Of a stretch of DNA of 64,000 nt, positions 1 through 12,228 are shown in pieces. The stretch is from Oscheius tipulae. Lineage: Eukaryota > Nematoda > Chromadorea > Rhabditida > Rhabditidae. The DNA lies in contig JASJZH010000006.1 of the NCBI GenBank assembly GCA_037178975.1, forward strand, positions 5,146,001 through 5,210,000. Reading direction: 5' to 3'. Position 1 is the first letter of the stretch. The number at the start of each line of letters is the position of its first letter. The notes beneath the pieces are model-generated. The model did not search any database and was not told the DNA's origin. It was given only the letters and a program-made list of their open reading frames with translations. A program made the translations under genes and the position numbers.

Positions 1-692
1 AGTTTGGATCTACCTTGGCAGCTTGGGATGAACTGGGTTCGTCGAATAACCTCCATATTTTAGGCTTCACTTTTTGCCAATTACTCAAACTGTCATTGTG
101 AAAGTCGTCTTCCCATCCAAACCGTCTATATAGATCCTAAACCGACGGATACGCTAAGAGCGAGCAAGGACTTACTGGTCCGTCGGCGTTATCCACCTCG
201 ATATCTAGTTCGTCCAGTGTTTTGAGCACTTCCTGGGTGTCACGTGTTCCTGAGAGAGTCATCCAGCAACAAGGCTCACACTCATTGGAATCGAGTCCCC
301 AATACTAAAAACCAATTATTTTAATTATCTCAACTTCCGATACCTTCAGTTCTTCCTCAAAAAGTGGACCACACACATCCAGTGGATAATGAAGTTTTCC
401 TGTTCTGTAGTAATTGAGGATTTGTGCAAAGACGCCCGGATGGCGATCGAAAAAGTACTCATTAAGGACTGGATCGTAATTAGCCAAATTTGTCGTTAAT
501 CGGGATAGCCTAAAATGTCATATAAGAAAGTTTCGAGCTTTGTTCGGAAAACATTTGCTTGACAAATCGCTCCGAAAATATTGCTAGTAACATAAAGGGT
601 TACCTCGTTGCTGGAATCTTTTTCAACGTGTGCTTGTAGGTCTCGTGTCGAACGCCGCCTACGTTGAGAATAATCCTATATTCGGAGTCCAT
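1..692 (-). CDS. Shaw (Kv3)-type voltage-gated K+ channel, N-terminal part
   Basis: Voltage-gated potassium channel alpha subunit of the Shaw class; only the cytoplasmic N-terminal part is inside the window. Exons (minus strand) are 692-604, 509-344, 304-176 and 136-1, in consistent phase. The protein starts [19 protein letters not shown], the T1 tetramerisation domain ([10 protein letters not shown], then [14 protein letters not shown] and [18 protein letters not shown]). It continues with the Zn-binding ECEPCCW of Shaw-type T1 domains and then [11 protein letters not shown], the conserved linker just before S1. The start is an ATG placed shortly after an AG acceptor, so a spliced leader or further 5' exon is possible. 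S1-S6 and the pore lie beyond base 1. C. elegans has egl-36, shw-1 and shw-3 in this class; which one this matches cannot be decided from this piece. Confidence 0.93.
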
Positions 693-3600
693 AATGGCGT
701 TTCTGGAAACAAACGAGATTATTTTAGAAGAGAAGACGCTGGATGAGTATATTCTGTCATCTAGAAGAGGATGGACTTCTTGGGCTGAAACGTCTAACCC
801 AAGAGGACGGTTAACGAGGTCCGATGGAGCGTTTGTTCGTGGGACAGATTTAGACCAGGAGTCGCAGCAATTTTAGAACTCAAACATTGAATTACGTCCG
901 GATGTTCAAGGTTTTTGGGCGAAATAGCAACCTAAGGATGTTTTGGATCCACTGCCTCTTTTGTGTTCTTCTGTTGGGGGTAATAAGCTGAAAAGTTTGG
1001 GAACATGTGAAACAAGGTAAGTGTACCTAAACATTTTAACCTATCTAACAGCCATGATAACAGAGGGCACAAGTGCGACAAGTACGTTTTGGAGGTGGAA
1101 TCCTTTAAGGCGGTAACTTCTGCGATTGGATTTACTTTGTTTTGCGCTGACTCAGAAGCAGTAAAGCGTGAATTGAAACGAAGCAATCAAAAAAGTGTGT
1201 AAAAATTCAAGGTTTGCAAAGGTGTGGCTAAAATGATGGGTCTCAAGCAAAAGATTTCGGCGATGAGGGACGGATGTTCGAGGACTGAAATCCGAGTAGG
1301 CCGGCAATTATGACTAAACGGCCGATCCTACTTTTCAGATTCGATCGTCGTGACTTAATTTCTTTTTTTATTTCTTTTAATTGACTCTTGAAATCAAGTT
1401 ATTTTTTTCAAAAATACTAGAACTACAGTTGAACTTACAACATAGACATAGATGAGGTCGACATTTGAGTATTCTAATAACGTGGCCTGCATTTCTCTGA
1501 CAGCACGTCCACTGGCTGCCATTCTCAGGCTTTTTGGTAGAGACTCTCAAGAGAAAGTTTGAAAAATGCGCGGTAAGCAAAATCATATTCCAGGTAAGGC
1601 AAAGATGATCGGTTCTAAATGGCTCCGTCGCATGTGTGAATGATAATTAGTCTGTCGTACTGCAAGTTTCGAGACTAAAGAGGCAATGCACATAGTAAGC
1701 GGGAGCTATTTGATAGCCCCGGTCAGAGACGGGTTACTTTGTGATGGCTTTCAGAATCGGCTCAATTAGACAAGAGGGAGTTGTTTGTACAACAAGTGTC
1801 CGACGTCTTCGAAACCAACCCATCAAATATTCTAACGCAACACAGGGTAACGGCTAAGCCGAGTTTTTTGGGGTACAGGGCTACGATTACTATTTCAAGT
1901 ATGCTCAGCCGTGCTGCCCATTCTTCAACTTTTACTGGCCAGTGGCCACTACCATTATCTGCAATATGTGTGGACAGGGCTTACCGCATCATTTGCAAAA
2001 GCGCCGGAGACACGGCTGGCTGTCGATTGTGAATTCAGAGAGAAGCATCGCTAAGCCTCCGGAATGGGTATTCAGTTTAAGGGATCAGTCATACGTTTTT
2101 CTGTTACTATCGTTTCATCTAAAAATTGTCTCTTCAGGCATTTATATGGCATTTTATAAGTGGTTTCGCAGAAACTTGTCAGATGATATCACCTACCACG
2201 TCAGATGTAAGTGTGAAAGACCTTGCGAAAAGGTCGCTTTTATATTAAAAAAAAATTCAAAAGCAATGTAAACAGTTTGGAATCAAGAGGAGCATTGGTA
2301 ATGAATGACGTTAAAAAATTGTCCTCAGAACTGTGAAAAGGGCATTTCCAGACGCTTTGACTGTTGCGCGAGGGCGCAGCTCAAATTACGAAAGACAAAC
2401 GACCCCTGCGTTGGTGATAAACAGAAGACTTTGCTTTTTTGTAACTTGCCGCCTTGAAGACAGTTGATAGCTCAGCTTCTAGCACATCTGTTGGCTATTT
2501 GGCGGCATAGAATTCAGAATGGCTGCAGTTTATAATTCATTCAGTCACATCCATTGAACTCAGTTAACACACATTCCAAAGAGAGATTCTTGCAAATGCT
2601 CTAGAAAAACTAAAAAGCGGAGATGCGTAGAAGGAAATCTACGGCACTCGGAGAGAATATCACCCTAAATCAATTATATCTCTGAGTGGATCTATTGCAG
2701 CCGTTTTACAATGAAATCGCGTTTAATGAGGAATTGTGGCTCTGCGCGATACTATAACGTTCAAAACAGCACTGCAAGGTTATGTGCTCATATTCCGTCA
2801 CAATCTGCTCTTTCTTCCGTCATAAAAGTGCAGTTTTGCGAACGCTGAAAGCTGTCCTAGCCTATCAATATCATTTCTATGTCTCATATGCAACAATAGA
2901 GGTGATTCCAAATGTTTAAACGCAACATGTGCATTGAAAAGATGCAATGTACTGCATAACGTTCCCATAACTTTCAGAAAAGCGTTATTGTTTTGTAAAC
3001 AGCCTTTATGACAAGCGGTAATGGTGCAAATGTCCTGTGGGCGTTTTCATTTATTTCCTACGATATATTCAGCCATTCAGAACAGCCTAAAACATAATGT
3101 CGCAGCAGACTATCCGGAAATTTGCCCGGAACCTAAATGAGACGAGACGTTTTCGGCTGTTAACGGTGTTCAATACGCCCGATCTTGACAAAAACGGTGT
3201 ATAAAAAGATTTGAGGTCAATTAAAATGAGCTCTATTTGAAGAGACGCTCCCAGAGTGTGACAATGATACTCTGGGTGTCGGCTTGCGGAAGAGAGTAAT
3301 ACATACGGGTGGGAATAGACGCGTAGATTTTCATGGCTCACAATTAATTTTACGCTGTTTGTTTGGACGCTAGTTTTGTATGCATGACGCAGTTCAGATT
3401 TTCAGTCTTCCGCTATGAATTAGCTGTAATACGACGATTATTGCACTATGCGCAACCCTACACAGCTGCACGAGAATGGCGACTATGCGGGTTTAGAAAA
3501 AGTGTGAACTTTTAAGGTTTGATAGAGTTCCAGTGTCGTTTAATTTTGGCTCACCTGTCTCCGTAGAACATGGTCGTCTGTTTAAAATATAAGACCACTT

Positions 3601-5456
3601 GGAAACCTTGGCAACCGGGGTGTGTTTTACGGCAATAGCATTGCAATTGTTCGTCTGCGGGTCATCTTTTTCGCTGCTTAATCAAGTTGCTCCGAGTTCC
3701 ACTTTTTGCCGGTCCTATCATTACTTTGAATCTCACCTATTGCTGCTCTCATCGCGGAGTCCTTTGTCGCCGCCGAACGGCATCACCTGCAGACGAGTGC
3801 TGAAAGCAAAGTGTTTGCAAGCAGGAAGAGGATAATGAGAACATGAGAAATTTATTGTGACGTTCACATTGCTCGAGCGGGGAGAGTACAAAATACATTC
3901 TCACTCCTCTGTTTTTAATCGAAAGTATGTGAAAAAGGATTACGCCAATACGGACGAAATGATTACTTTCCGTTGTTTGTAAGTCGCATTATCTTAAAGA
4001 AACAATAGCCGACATCGGCACTCATAAAGTATTCAAACGGCTTCCGCCAATTGAACCCTGCGGCTACTCCATTGGAATGTTGGAAAGAATCATCAGGAAA
4101 CGATTGCAAACATTGAGACAACGATTGACGGCTTTTCCTCGGACCGCATAACTTATCCATGTGTGAACACCTTCTCAAGGATGAGATCATCCAAACTGCG
4201 TTAGTTGTACAATTTGATATGGGTTTCATTATCCATGATGCGATTACCCTTCTCCTGGCTTTCTAAGAGGTCACAAAACGATCCGAACCTGCTTTCGAGA
4301 CTTTCTTCGCGGGTAATAATAGGACACTCAGCGCGCCTTTTTCGCCAAAGGCTAGCGGATCAGCAGCTGAGATACATTAGTACCGCTATCCAAATTGCTT
4401 TCGGGAACGAGCCACCTGTGAGCAGCAAGACCGAAATAAACAACATGTTCTGGCAAGCCTGACTTGAAAGAGATCTTGAAAGTTTCTACCAGGTGGTCAT
4501 AAATCGTGAGAGCGACTCTAAATGAAACGCTATTACATCAATAACGAATAAAATATTATGCCGAAGGGAGAAGGAAGAGAGTCTGAAGATTACAGCCAAG
4601 TAGAGAGGTCTTATACTGGACATGGAGCTTCATATTAGGCGAATCTATCACAAACAGTGAGTATTTACGTTCAATGGAAACTATCCAGCTATAAAAATAC
4701 CATTGTGATTGAGTAACGAGCATGTGGACATTCGGTGAAACTAGGAAGGCTATGCGAATTCCGCTACCCGGAAATGCTATGCGTCATCGCTTATTTCAAT
4801 GAGAGACTTCATCACTTTCACGGATCTCTCCAGGTGGTCTCGAAATGACGGAAGACAGGAAGTGCCATATTTTAGGGGCACCTGTCCCGAGATCCGTATT
4901 GTTTCTTTGTGTTGTAGCTGTCGACCGGGTATTCCTAGTCGAGGACGTGTCTGTATCTCCGAAGAAATGCGCTATTTCGCGCGGAATCTCGATATCGCCG
5001 TTTATCGGAGGAGGATCCGCATACTTGCACTGTGATACGATCCGCAGAACAACACATTCTCCTGATGCTACGCGGTGTACTTCTCCTCGTCGTCTTCTCG
5101 ACTTTCAGCTGCTTCGCTGGTTAGCTTTTTTCTCTTCCGACAGAAATAGAGGCGCCGTAGGAAACAAGAAATTATTAACAAATTCTACTTATTCGTGAGA
5201 GCTCATGCACGAGTAGTAGGGAATAGGCAAGCGAGTCTCCAAACAAAGGGAAACAGAATGGGAAAGGTAGCTCCCAGTGTGTACATATGATGTGACGACT
5301 GCGTTCGTAACCGAATTATAAGGCTTCATTCATAATGCAAGTGTGGGTAATTGATATGGCCGCCAAGGAAGCCGAAAGCCGATCAGATTGCCATTTTTTC
5401 GACAAACCACTAGATTAAATTGTATGTTTCAGCTGATTCACCGGTTCTGGTTACAG
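693..5456. other. 4.8 kb without a confidently recognised gene
   Basis: No family was recognised on either strand. The only stretch with some coding feel is about 1870-2460 (+): an open frame with many Cys (QPCCPFF, IICNMCG), then CKCERPC near 2205-2230, and after a TTGTCCTCAG acceptor at about 2330 a frame with NCEK and DCCAR ending in a stop near 2458. The C-x-C-x-x-P-C spacing recalls the extracellular tail of DEG/ENaC channels, but no membrane segments or other motifs support it. The rest (noncoding upstream sequence of the Kv gene, A/T runs) shows nothing specific. Confidence 0.3.
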
Positions 5457-5862
5457 TCCTTACCGACAACACAAAGGTGAGAGTATACAAATGTTCATCA
5501 TATGTACAATTTTAGTCTCTTCACCTAGGCGGCTATGATAGAACAAGGTTCGACCTGGTCGAAACTTTCCATCCTCTCCAGACTGCCGCTAAAGCAAACG
5601 GTTTAAGAGTTTTTATGGCCAGAAACATGGTTTTCCAGAGCGACAAATGAACGAGCTTAAAGAAAAAGCTGTCCAGCGAGGAGAAGAATCTACTTCTGAA
5701 GAGGACATTTCTGCTCAACTTAGCAGCGGCGAGGCCATTGTTGGAGGACAGACTACTATCCGCCCACAAAGTAAGTCAGAAAGCTTGGTAAGAGTTGCAA
5801 AGAGGATTCGGTCTTTGATTGGGAAGGGTGTAGGTGTGAAATTATGCGGCCGACCCGCGTAA
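5457..5862 (+). CDS. Unrecognised basic protein, 3' exons only (N-terminus not located)
   Basis: Three phase-compatible exons: 5457-5476, 5529-5600 and 5639-5862, with GT donors and TTACAG, CACCTAG and TTTTCCAG acceptors; the introns are 52 and 38 bases. They encode a hydrophilic protein containing GGYDRTRFDLVETFHPLQ, MNELKEKAVQRGEE, an acidic/Ser stretch (ESTSEEDISAQ) and a Lys/Arg-rich end finishing ...KLCGRPA then TAA. A perfect GTAAGT donor at about 5771 could instead carry the reading frame on into another exon. No upstream start exon was found, and I do not recognise the family. The evidence is only splice consistency and protein-like composition. Confidence 0.4.
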
Positions 5863-5944
5863 CGAGGAGCCTGCACTGAGACCGGAAGAAAGCCTTGTCC
5901 CGGAAGCAACATAGCGTTGCTAACCGGGGAAACTCAAGAACAGC

Positions 5945-6248
5945 TTGAAACTCTTCCTCGTTGTTATTTTCGTACTTCTAGGAGTCGTCTTTGGCGACTG
6001 GACCGAATGGACTGCCTGGACCGGATGTGCTAACGGTGAAAGGTACAGACTCCGTACTTGTGTCAGCAAAAGGCCTGCTCTCAAGGTGGTCTGCCACGGA
6101 CCAGCCAAGGAGGTAGTTTTTGTATTTTACTGGTTACAACAACGAAATTCAGGTCCAAAAATGCTATACTTCCCAGGAGCATCATGTTCTGGTTGCTGCT
6201 GACCCATGGACAATTGAACGAGAGATCCAAGGCGAATTCAAGGCCTAA
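5945..6248 (+). CDS. Small secreted protein with one thrombospondin type-1 repeat
   Basis: Two exons, 5945-6112 and 6153-6248, encode about 87 residues. It begins with a hydrophobic signal peptide (KLFLVVIFVLLGVVFG), followed at once by a TSP1 repeat start, DWTEWTAWTGC, then YRLRTC, and a Cys pair in the second exon (VQKCYTSQ). The protein ends EIQGEFKA. TSP1 repeats occur in extracellular matrix and guidance proteins; here the repeat is nearly the whole mature protein. There is no ATG: the frame opens with TTG just after a GAACAG acceptor at 5940, so the initiator Met is probably in a short upstream exon that I could not place. An AATAAA at 6308 fits its 3' end. Confidence 0.7.
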
Positions 6249-6307
6249 CTTGGTGAATCCTGTCTGAAAAGCAAATCTCTGTTTATACGAGTCTCATTGT
6301 TTTGTTT

Positions 6308-6313
6308 AATAAA
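6308..6313 (+). promoter_or_regulatory. Probable polyadenylation signal (AATAAA)
   Basis: AATAAA lies 60 bases past the stop of the TSP1-repeat gene and before the ppt-1 start. Confidence 0.5.
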
Positions 6314-6489
6314 GTGCAATTCCTTCCAAACTCATATTGTCTCTGCGGAAATGTTCCCATGTGGAGGTCATTACTCGCATACGTCCTGGGCAGTCCCGCA
6401 GCTGTTCATTGAGGAACCTTTTAATCAATATCGGATACCGGTCACCCATGTTTTGGCTTTGTTTCGCGTCTATGACTAATATATTTCAG

Positions 6490-7642
6490 ATGTTTTCCCT
6501 TTGGCTTCTTGGCGTCATGATAGCGGTCGCCACGTGTCGTTCCTCGGTTTCCAATGTTCCTGTTGTTCTTTGGCATGGGATGGGTATGACTAACCGTTTT
6601 CGTGTTCATTATAAAACTAGGTGACTGCTGTTGTAACCCTATGTCCATGGGAGCAATCAAAAAAATTATCGAGAAAAATGTCCCAGGCGTATACGTGAAA
6701 AGTCTCATGTTGGGCGAAAACATCGCTTCGGTAAGGAAATATTGGCAGTAAACCTTCAAATTTGCAGGACACTGAGCGTGGCTTCTTTGCCAATATGAAC
6801 ACCTTGACTGAGAATGCTTGTGAGCAGATCAGGAACGATTCCCAGCTCGCTAACGGCTACAACGCTGTTGGTTTTTCACAAGGAGCTCAATTCTTGTATC
6901 TTTTGCTGCAAATGTTCTGCAATCCGATTTCAGGAGAGCTGTTGCGGAAAGATGCGGCACCCCTCCGATTAAGAACCTCATTTCCGGTATGGTCTTAATG
7001 CTTTCTATTTTGAGTTTATCCAGTTGGAGGGCAACAACAAGGAATTTTTGGTCTTCCACACTGCCCTGGGGATACTTATGTTTGCAACACCATTCGAAAG
7101 TTGCTCGAGATGGGTGCCTATTGGCCTTCGGTCCAGAGCGCGTAAGCGTTGTAACAGTATGACTCATTCGACATTTGCAGAGTTGTGCAAGCTCAATATT
7201 GGCACGATCCGTTAAACGAGGCTACATACAAAAAGAAGAACATCTTTTTGGCTGACATCAACAACGAACTGGTTGGATCTTATTGGTTTTGCTTAAACAC
7301 AACGTTAAGAATGTCAATGTTACCTATAAGAAGAACTTCCAAAAGCTGAAAAATCTTCTGCTCGTAAAATTCACGAGAGACAACATGGTCGTACCCAAAG
7401 AGTCTTCCGTATGTTTTGGAAATCATTTTACACTATGACTTCAGTGGTTCGGATACTTTTCTCCTGGAAATATCGATATTATTCTGCCGATGAACGAGAC
7501 CAGACTGTACAAAGAAGACCTCATCGGACTCAAATCTCTTCACGAAAGCGGTCGCATCCATTTCCTCGCAGTAGATGGCGATCATCTTCAAATACCAGAG
7601 GAAACTTTCGTAAAAGAGATTGTTGAAAAGTTCCTGAAATAA
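6490..7642 (+). CDS. ppt-1: Palmitoyl-protein thioesterase 1
   Basis: Lysosomal enzyme that removes long-chain fatty acids from S-acylated proteins; the human PPT1 (CLN1) homologue. Eight exons: 6490-6583, 6621-6730, 6768-6895, 6934-6986, 7024-7141, 7181-7271, 7310-7408 and 7445-7642. An N-terminal signal peptide ([16 protein letters not shown]) leads to VVLWHGMGD, then [11 protein letters not shown]. The nucleophile motif GFSQGAQFL carries the catalytic Ser. Family blocks [28 protein letters not shown] and [11 protein letters not shown] follow, and the C-terminus has [18 protein letters not shown] and [14 protein letters not shown] with the catalytic His. Length is about 296 residues, normal for the family. 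All junctions stay in phase and no key residue is missing. Confidence 0.96.
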
Positions 7643-9145
7643 ATTTGTCCTTTTCCTGTGTATATGGTTCTTTATCAGTCAAACATATACCCGAAAACAC
7701 CGACACCGGAAGCGATAACCCTTCCAAACGTGGCATTATTCATTGCGGTACACACTTTTGTGACTGCAAATAGCTGCAACAGCCATCACGTGATTGTTTG
7801 AAGAAAGAAAAACAAACTTTTTTGATTTACAAATGGTCTTTTACCCCTTCTAAATCTAAATACTCACCACAGCCAAGCGTGCTGGGGCATTTCGAAATAG
7901 ACGCCCGCGAGGCCGCGCCGCTCTCGACCAGCTAGCTACGTATGTTTTTACCATTTATTTTCTTCTTTTTTGCGTTTCCATCAAAAACCATTTTATAAAT
8001 GAAGCACTAACATAATTCTGTAGTTTGGCTCATTTTGAGAGAAAATTGTTGACAAAGAGCCATCGAAATAATCGATGTAGTGCGTTTGGCTTAGGATAAC
8101 TTATATGCTTGACGATACTGTCTGGTTTTCTATTATATTGCCAGGTAAATGAGCCTTCGTAAATTATTCATTATTCTTAATGCGAAAGTTCGTTCGTATA
8201 TTGTAAACGTGGTGACTCATTCCTCCGATATCGTTTTAATGACGTTCTCTAGCTTTAACGTTTTGAGATAACTTCACACTCTGACCAAGATCGCCGCTGA
8301 CGAACGGTCATATATTCTGACCCGCATATTTTGACCTTAAAAAACCACATACCAATTGAGACTTTTGTAAACGCCACATTGTCCACTATTGACGCATCCA
8401 AATATCACGTGACGCCAGCACCAACTACCAACGTACAAACGACAACTCATAAAACACCTCTTGTTTAATAGTCTTGAGCAACAAGCACAATACTAAACAA
8501 TTTTCACATCAGGAATGTCGGAAAACAAACGAAATAACCTAAGTCTGACTGCTGCTTCCATCTTCTGTGCAAGAATATATGCATTTGTTAGAACAATATT
8601 CCACAAACATGAAAAAAATTTTGCTTTCTCTTTTTAGTATTTACGCAACTATGCACACATAGCCTCGTTTACTATAAGCTTCTCGATATTCACGTTTTTA
8701 ACTAAATATTTACCTAGATGTTTTTTTAAATCTCTTGCCGCGTTAAAGTAGATAGAACGTCGCTATTCTAGAAGAGACCTGGATAGGAAACATCCAGTTA
8801 AATCTCATTTTGAAACACGGTCTCAGACTAAAATCCACCACCATATGGTTTTGCAAAAATGTCTTTTTCATAGGAGAAGTGAAGCCGACAGTAAGATCGT
8901 CACTTGTTTACACCGTTTGATATTTCTCTGGCTATCATGTGGCCATCTCAAAATTTCTCCACAGAGCGCACTCCATTTCTCCGTGCAGGTGTCCGCGCTC
9001 CAGCTCCTCCCCTCCAGTCCAAACGCAGGGCCTGTGTTATCAGCTGTCGACGACAACACCTTTTAGACTGCATTGTATCCATTTTGAGATCTTACCTAGA
9101 GTATCTGACAACTCTTGAACCCCATTCAATCTCTTTTGTTTTCAG
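7643..9145. other. Intergenic, no gene seen
   Basis: A+T-rich sequence between ppt-1 and the next gene, with only short frames lacking splice support. It probably contains the promoter of the gene starting at 9146, which is preceded by a TTTTCAG that could serve for trans-splicing. Confidence 0.5.
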
Positions 9146-10244
9146 ATGTCGGATGTTCTGGAAAGGAATATGCTGGAAAGGAATATGCAGGATCCGATGA
9201 TCAGTGGCTTCGAGAAGAAGGATCCACAAGATATGATCGACCGAGATATTCTCTTCAATGAATCATTGATGCAATTGGGAGAGAGTGACGGAAGCGATCT
9301 TCCTTCTCCTGCTCATACAGTTCCAGCAGCACAAGGACAAGTGTACCAGCAACTGAACAACGCGGAATTGTTCGATGGACACTGGCAGGAGGATGTGCAA
9401 GGGACTTTTGATCAGCAAGGAATTTACGGATGCTGGGAGGGACCGTTCATCGAAGAACATATGTGGCTCCCAACAACGGAATATCCGTGTCAAACTGTGA
9501 CGGAAGCGATCTTCCCTGCAGATGAATTCCAGAGCTACGAGCCAGCAGATCTCACAAATGTCGCCGCTGCTGTAGATATCAACTATTATGAGAACAGCCC
9601 CCAGCAAATGGCACAGGAGCCGGTTCTTCAGCAGATCCAGGTTGCTCCCCAAGCTCATCACGAGGTACCTCTCGAGGTGTTCAACCTCAAAGCTCCTTCT
9701 CGCTACAACAAGCGTATTGATGAAAAGGCAGACGGAAAGCTTTGTATGTTATTCTCATAATACTTTTTCTTATGACTACTTTTAGATGAAAAGCGATCTA
9801 CCCGTCAATCCAGCAAGGCTTGCAGCATGCAACAGTACGGTCATGACGAAGAGGAGGACCAAGGAGTCGTTCCGGTTGCTCAGCCAGTCAGGTAAAAAAA
9901 CTTTAAAATGCGTCATGAATGGAAACGTTCAGCCAAACTCGCCGTACTCGTGGAAAGCCGGCTGCTGATGGAGACTTGACCTCAGTCCAGAAGCACCGCA
10001 AGAAGGAGAAGGACTTTATCACGTCGGCTCCTGGCGCCATCGCAGAGCTCAGACGCAGAAACGACATTATCGAGCAGTACAACCGCCAACTGCAAGTCTT
10101 TGTATGGGACAAGTATTGGGTGTTGATAGTATACCGATTCAGATCCGGGATCTGGCTAGAATTCCCTATCAGTGTGGACCAGTCAGCAACCAGCCCGGAC
10201 CATTCAACAATCAACCTGGTCCCTCGCAATGGAATGGCTATTGA
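9146..10244 (+). CDS. Unrecognised Gln/Glu-rich protein with basic, coiled-coil-like C-terminus
   Basis: Four exons, 9146-9743, 9786-9891, 9933-10095 and 10143-10244, give 322 residues. ATG directly follows TTTTCAG, which suits a trans-spliced start. The first 200 residues are acidic and Gln-rich (DPQDMIDRDILFNE, YENSPQQMAQEP), then comes a Lys/Arg-rich stretch (KAPSRYNKRIDEKADGK, YEKRSTRQSS), an acidic spacer (HDEEEDQG) and a second basic block (RRTRGKPAADGD, KHRKKEKDF). A short helix with hydrophobic heptads follows (AIAELRRRNDIIEQYNRQL), and the tail is Pro/Asn/Gln-rich (SNQPGPFNNQPGPSQW). An acidic region followed by basic and helical parts suggests a nuclear or DNA-binding protein, perhaps a degenerate bZIP, but no bZIP signature is present. 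Confidence 0.7.
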
Positions 10245-11413
10245 ACTTTGGGAAAATGCCATTCACGGCTTTTCCTCACTTTATTTGCGTTTTGTAGAAA
10301 CAAAAATCTCCAAATGTTATATCGAGAAACCGGTGTATCATATTCTTTGTCAAACAAAACCTCTGAACGTAGTGCGCGTCGCCTAGATTCGTGTATTGCA
10401 CACCGGTACCTCTTAATATTGTTGTATTTAGATCCATTCCTCTTTAATAAATTTTTTTTATTTTTTGTTTCAAATTGTTTTAACTCAACACTGTGTAATG
10501 TTGTGAAATAGCTGTCTCATAGTTTCGTAACAGAGAAGAGTTGTTTACTAAAACTTTTATGAAGACGGCTCTGCTAGAGAGACAATCGATTTTGTTCTGA
10601 TAACGGTTTGCGATCAGGTGTAGTCAGCAGGGACACAGTTTCACCTGAACATTAACTTTATTAATAGAACTGAGGTTTTTGTTCAAATAGCCAAGATGTG
10701 TGGAAGGCAGCAGATAGTGTTTCTCGACCATTGTTCACGGCTACCGGTAAAGCAAAATGTTTCCAAAGTTAGCTGCATATTCTGATGATACTGTACGCCG
10801 AAGAAGAAGCCGAATCTTTTGTAACTGAAAAGCTTTTCCCATTAATCAAGATTTTGATGAGCGGTTGCTTCTTGAGAGGCCAGGACGTTCAAACGCTCCA
10901 GAGCTGTCCAAGATTTTCAATAAACGTCGAACTTTCTAATACGCTACTACCAATTAACTGACGTAGAATGAAACCGAGCCAGCGACCCTTCGATCGGTGC
11001 TGCCATCGGTATCCTTGCACTCATAGAAGCCATTTGAAGCTCTTTTCACATCCATTACAACTGATTTGAACATTTCGACACAGTACATACAGGTACTTCT
11101 ATTCAGCCGTGGTTTCAAACAAGAGAAAGCTGTTAGCAACTGCTGTCTGTTCACTTTTGTAAATATTTGAAGCTGAAAGAAGCTAACTTTCACCTCATAT
11201 GACTAATGCTCTAATCAATTTTCGTGAATCCTATGAGTCAGAGCTCTGACGCATGGAGAGTAGGAATGGTCAACTACTATCTCGTCCAAATGAAAGACCG
11301 ATAAGAAGCGTGTCATTTACAGTCAGCAGCTCATTTGAGCAGCTCGTGTATTCATTTTCCTGATTTTTTTTGAAAACTTCTCTTCTTATCTGTCCAACTC
11401 GAATCGTGTTGAT
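10245..11413. other. 3' UTR and intergenic region
   Basis: AATAAA at about 10446-10451 is the likely polyadenylation signal of the gene ending at 10244. The remaining 900 bases have no supported gene. Confidence 0.5.
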
Positions 11414-12228
11414 ATGGCTCAAACGTCACAGCTGAGTGCTATATTCGACGAGTTGAGACAGGAATATCCAACGCTGAACGAAGTTGTGGATTCACACTTT
11501 TGTAATAAGAACTGTTGGTGTAATCGGCTGGATCCTCAAGAGTTCCAAACGTAAGTTATCAATACAGTTGCACAACAATACCGACTATCTAAAAGCATAG
11601 ATACGAGACAAACAATCAAAATAATACGTACCATCTAGCTAAATCTAGAAATAACGCGCGTAGGTGTCTGCAATTCACTCGTTATCTTTGTTATTCGTGC
11701 GACCGAAAGCTCACTACCATTAGCCAAAAATATGCCTTAAACGTCCTAAAAACACTGCTGAACGTTAAATTTTCAGCACAATCGAGCTTGTGTGGAAGTT
11801 CGCAGCTAAAGAAACTATTGCTATACCATCTACATCAAAAACAACTAAAAGTAGGAATAAACGACCACGGATATCGGTTTACAAAATTGATTTCGAATAA
11901 AACTCGACTTCTTAGGATTCCGAAAGGAAACTTCGTAAACTAAATGCTGTGAGAGCTCATCGTTTGAAAATCAGCACTATCATTTCGAATTCACAAGTCG
12001 AACTGGTGACTTTGAAACGCGACCAAGAACGGCTAAAGTTCGAGAATCAGAGGTTAAGCGATGCGGTAAGCTATAACTGCTTTCATTTCATCATATCTTC
12101 AGAAACTGCAAATTGAACGGTTAGCTGCTCAAGTTTACAATAGAACGAGTCTACAATGCGACACTTCTTCTTGGAACGTCTCTTGTTCAAACACCGATTT
12201 CCGGATTACTCACTATAACTACGCGTAG
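11414..12228 (+). CDS. Small bZIP transcription factor
   Basis: Four exons, 11414-11550, 11777-11876, 11916-12065 and 12103-12228, give 170 residues. The N-terminus (MAQTSQLSAIFDELRQEY) has a small Cys cluster (HFCNKNCWCNRL). A basic region follows (KSRNKRPRI, then RKLRKLNAVRAHRLK) with leucine-zipper heptads after it (VELVTLKRDQERLKFENQRL, then LQIERLAAQVYN). The layout is that of a compact C/EBP- or ATF-like bZIP that would bind DNA as a dimer. Aligning AVR-x-x-R with the C/EBP AVRKSR puts Lys where the family has its invariant Asn, so the DNA-contact residue is changed. The donor between exons 2 and 3 (TCG|GTTTAC) is weak but is the only one that keeps the frame. It reads towards the GPCR gene at 12605. 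Confidence 0.75.

Noticed and set aside
1870..2460. Possible DEG/ENaC channel fragment (CKCERPC and Cys-rich frames)
   Set aside because: Only one C-x-C-x-x-P-C motif; no membrane segments, no second exon in agreement, and neighbouring frames are full of stops.
4798..5095. Minus-strand open frame of about 100 codons
   Set aside because: No start, no splice sites and no recognisable composition; the opposite strand is equally open.
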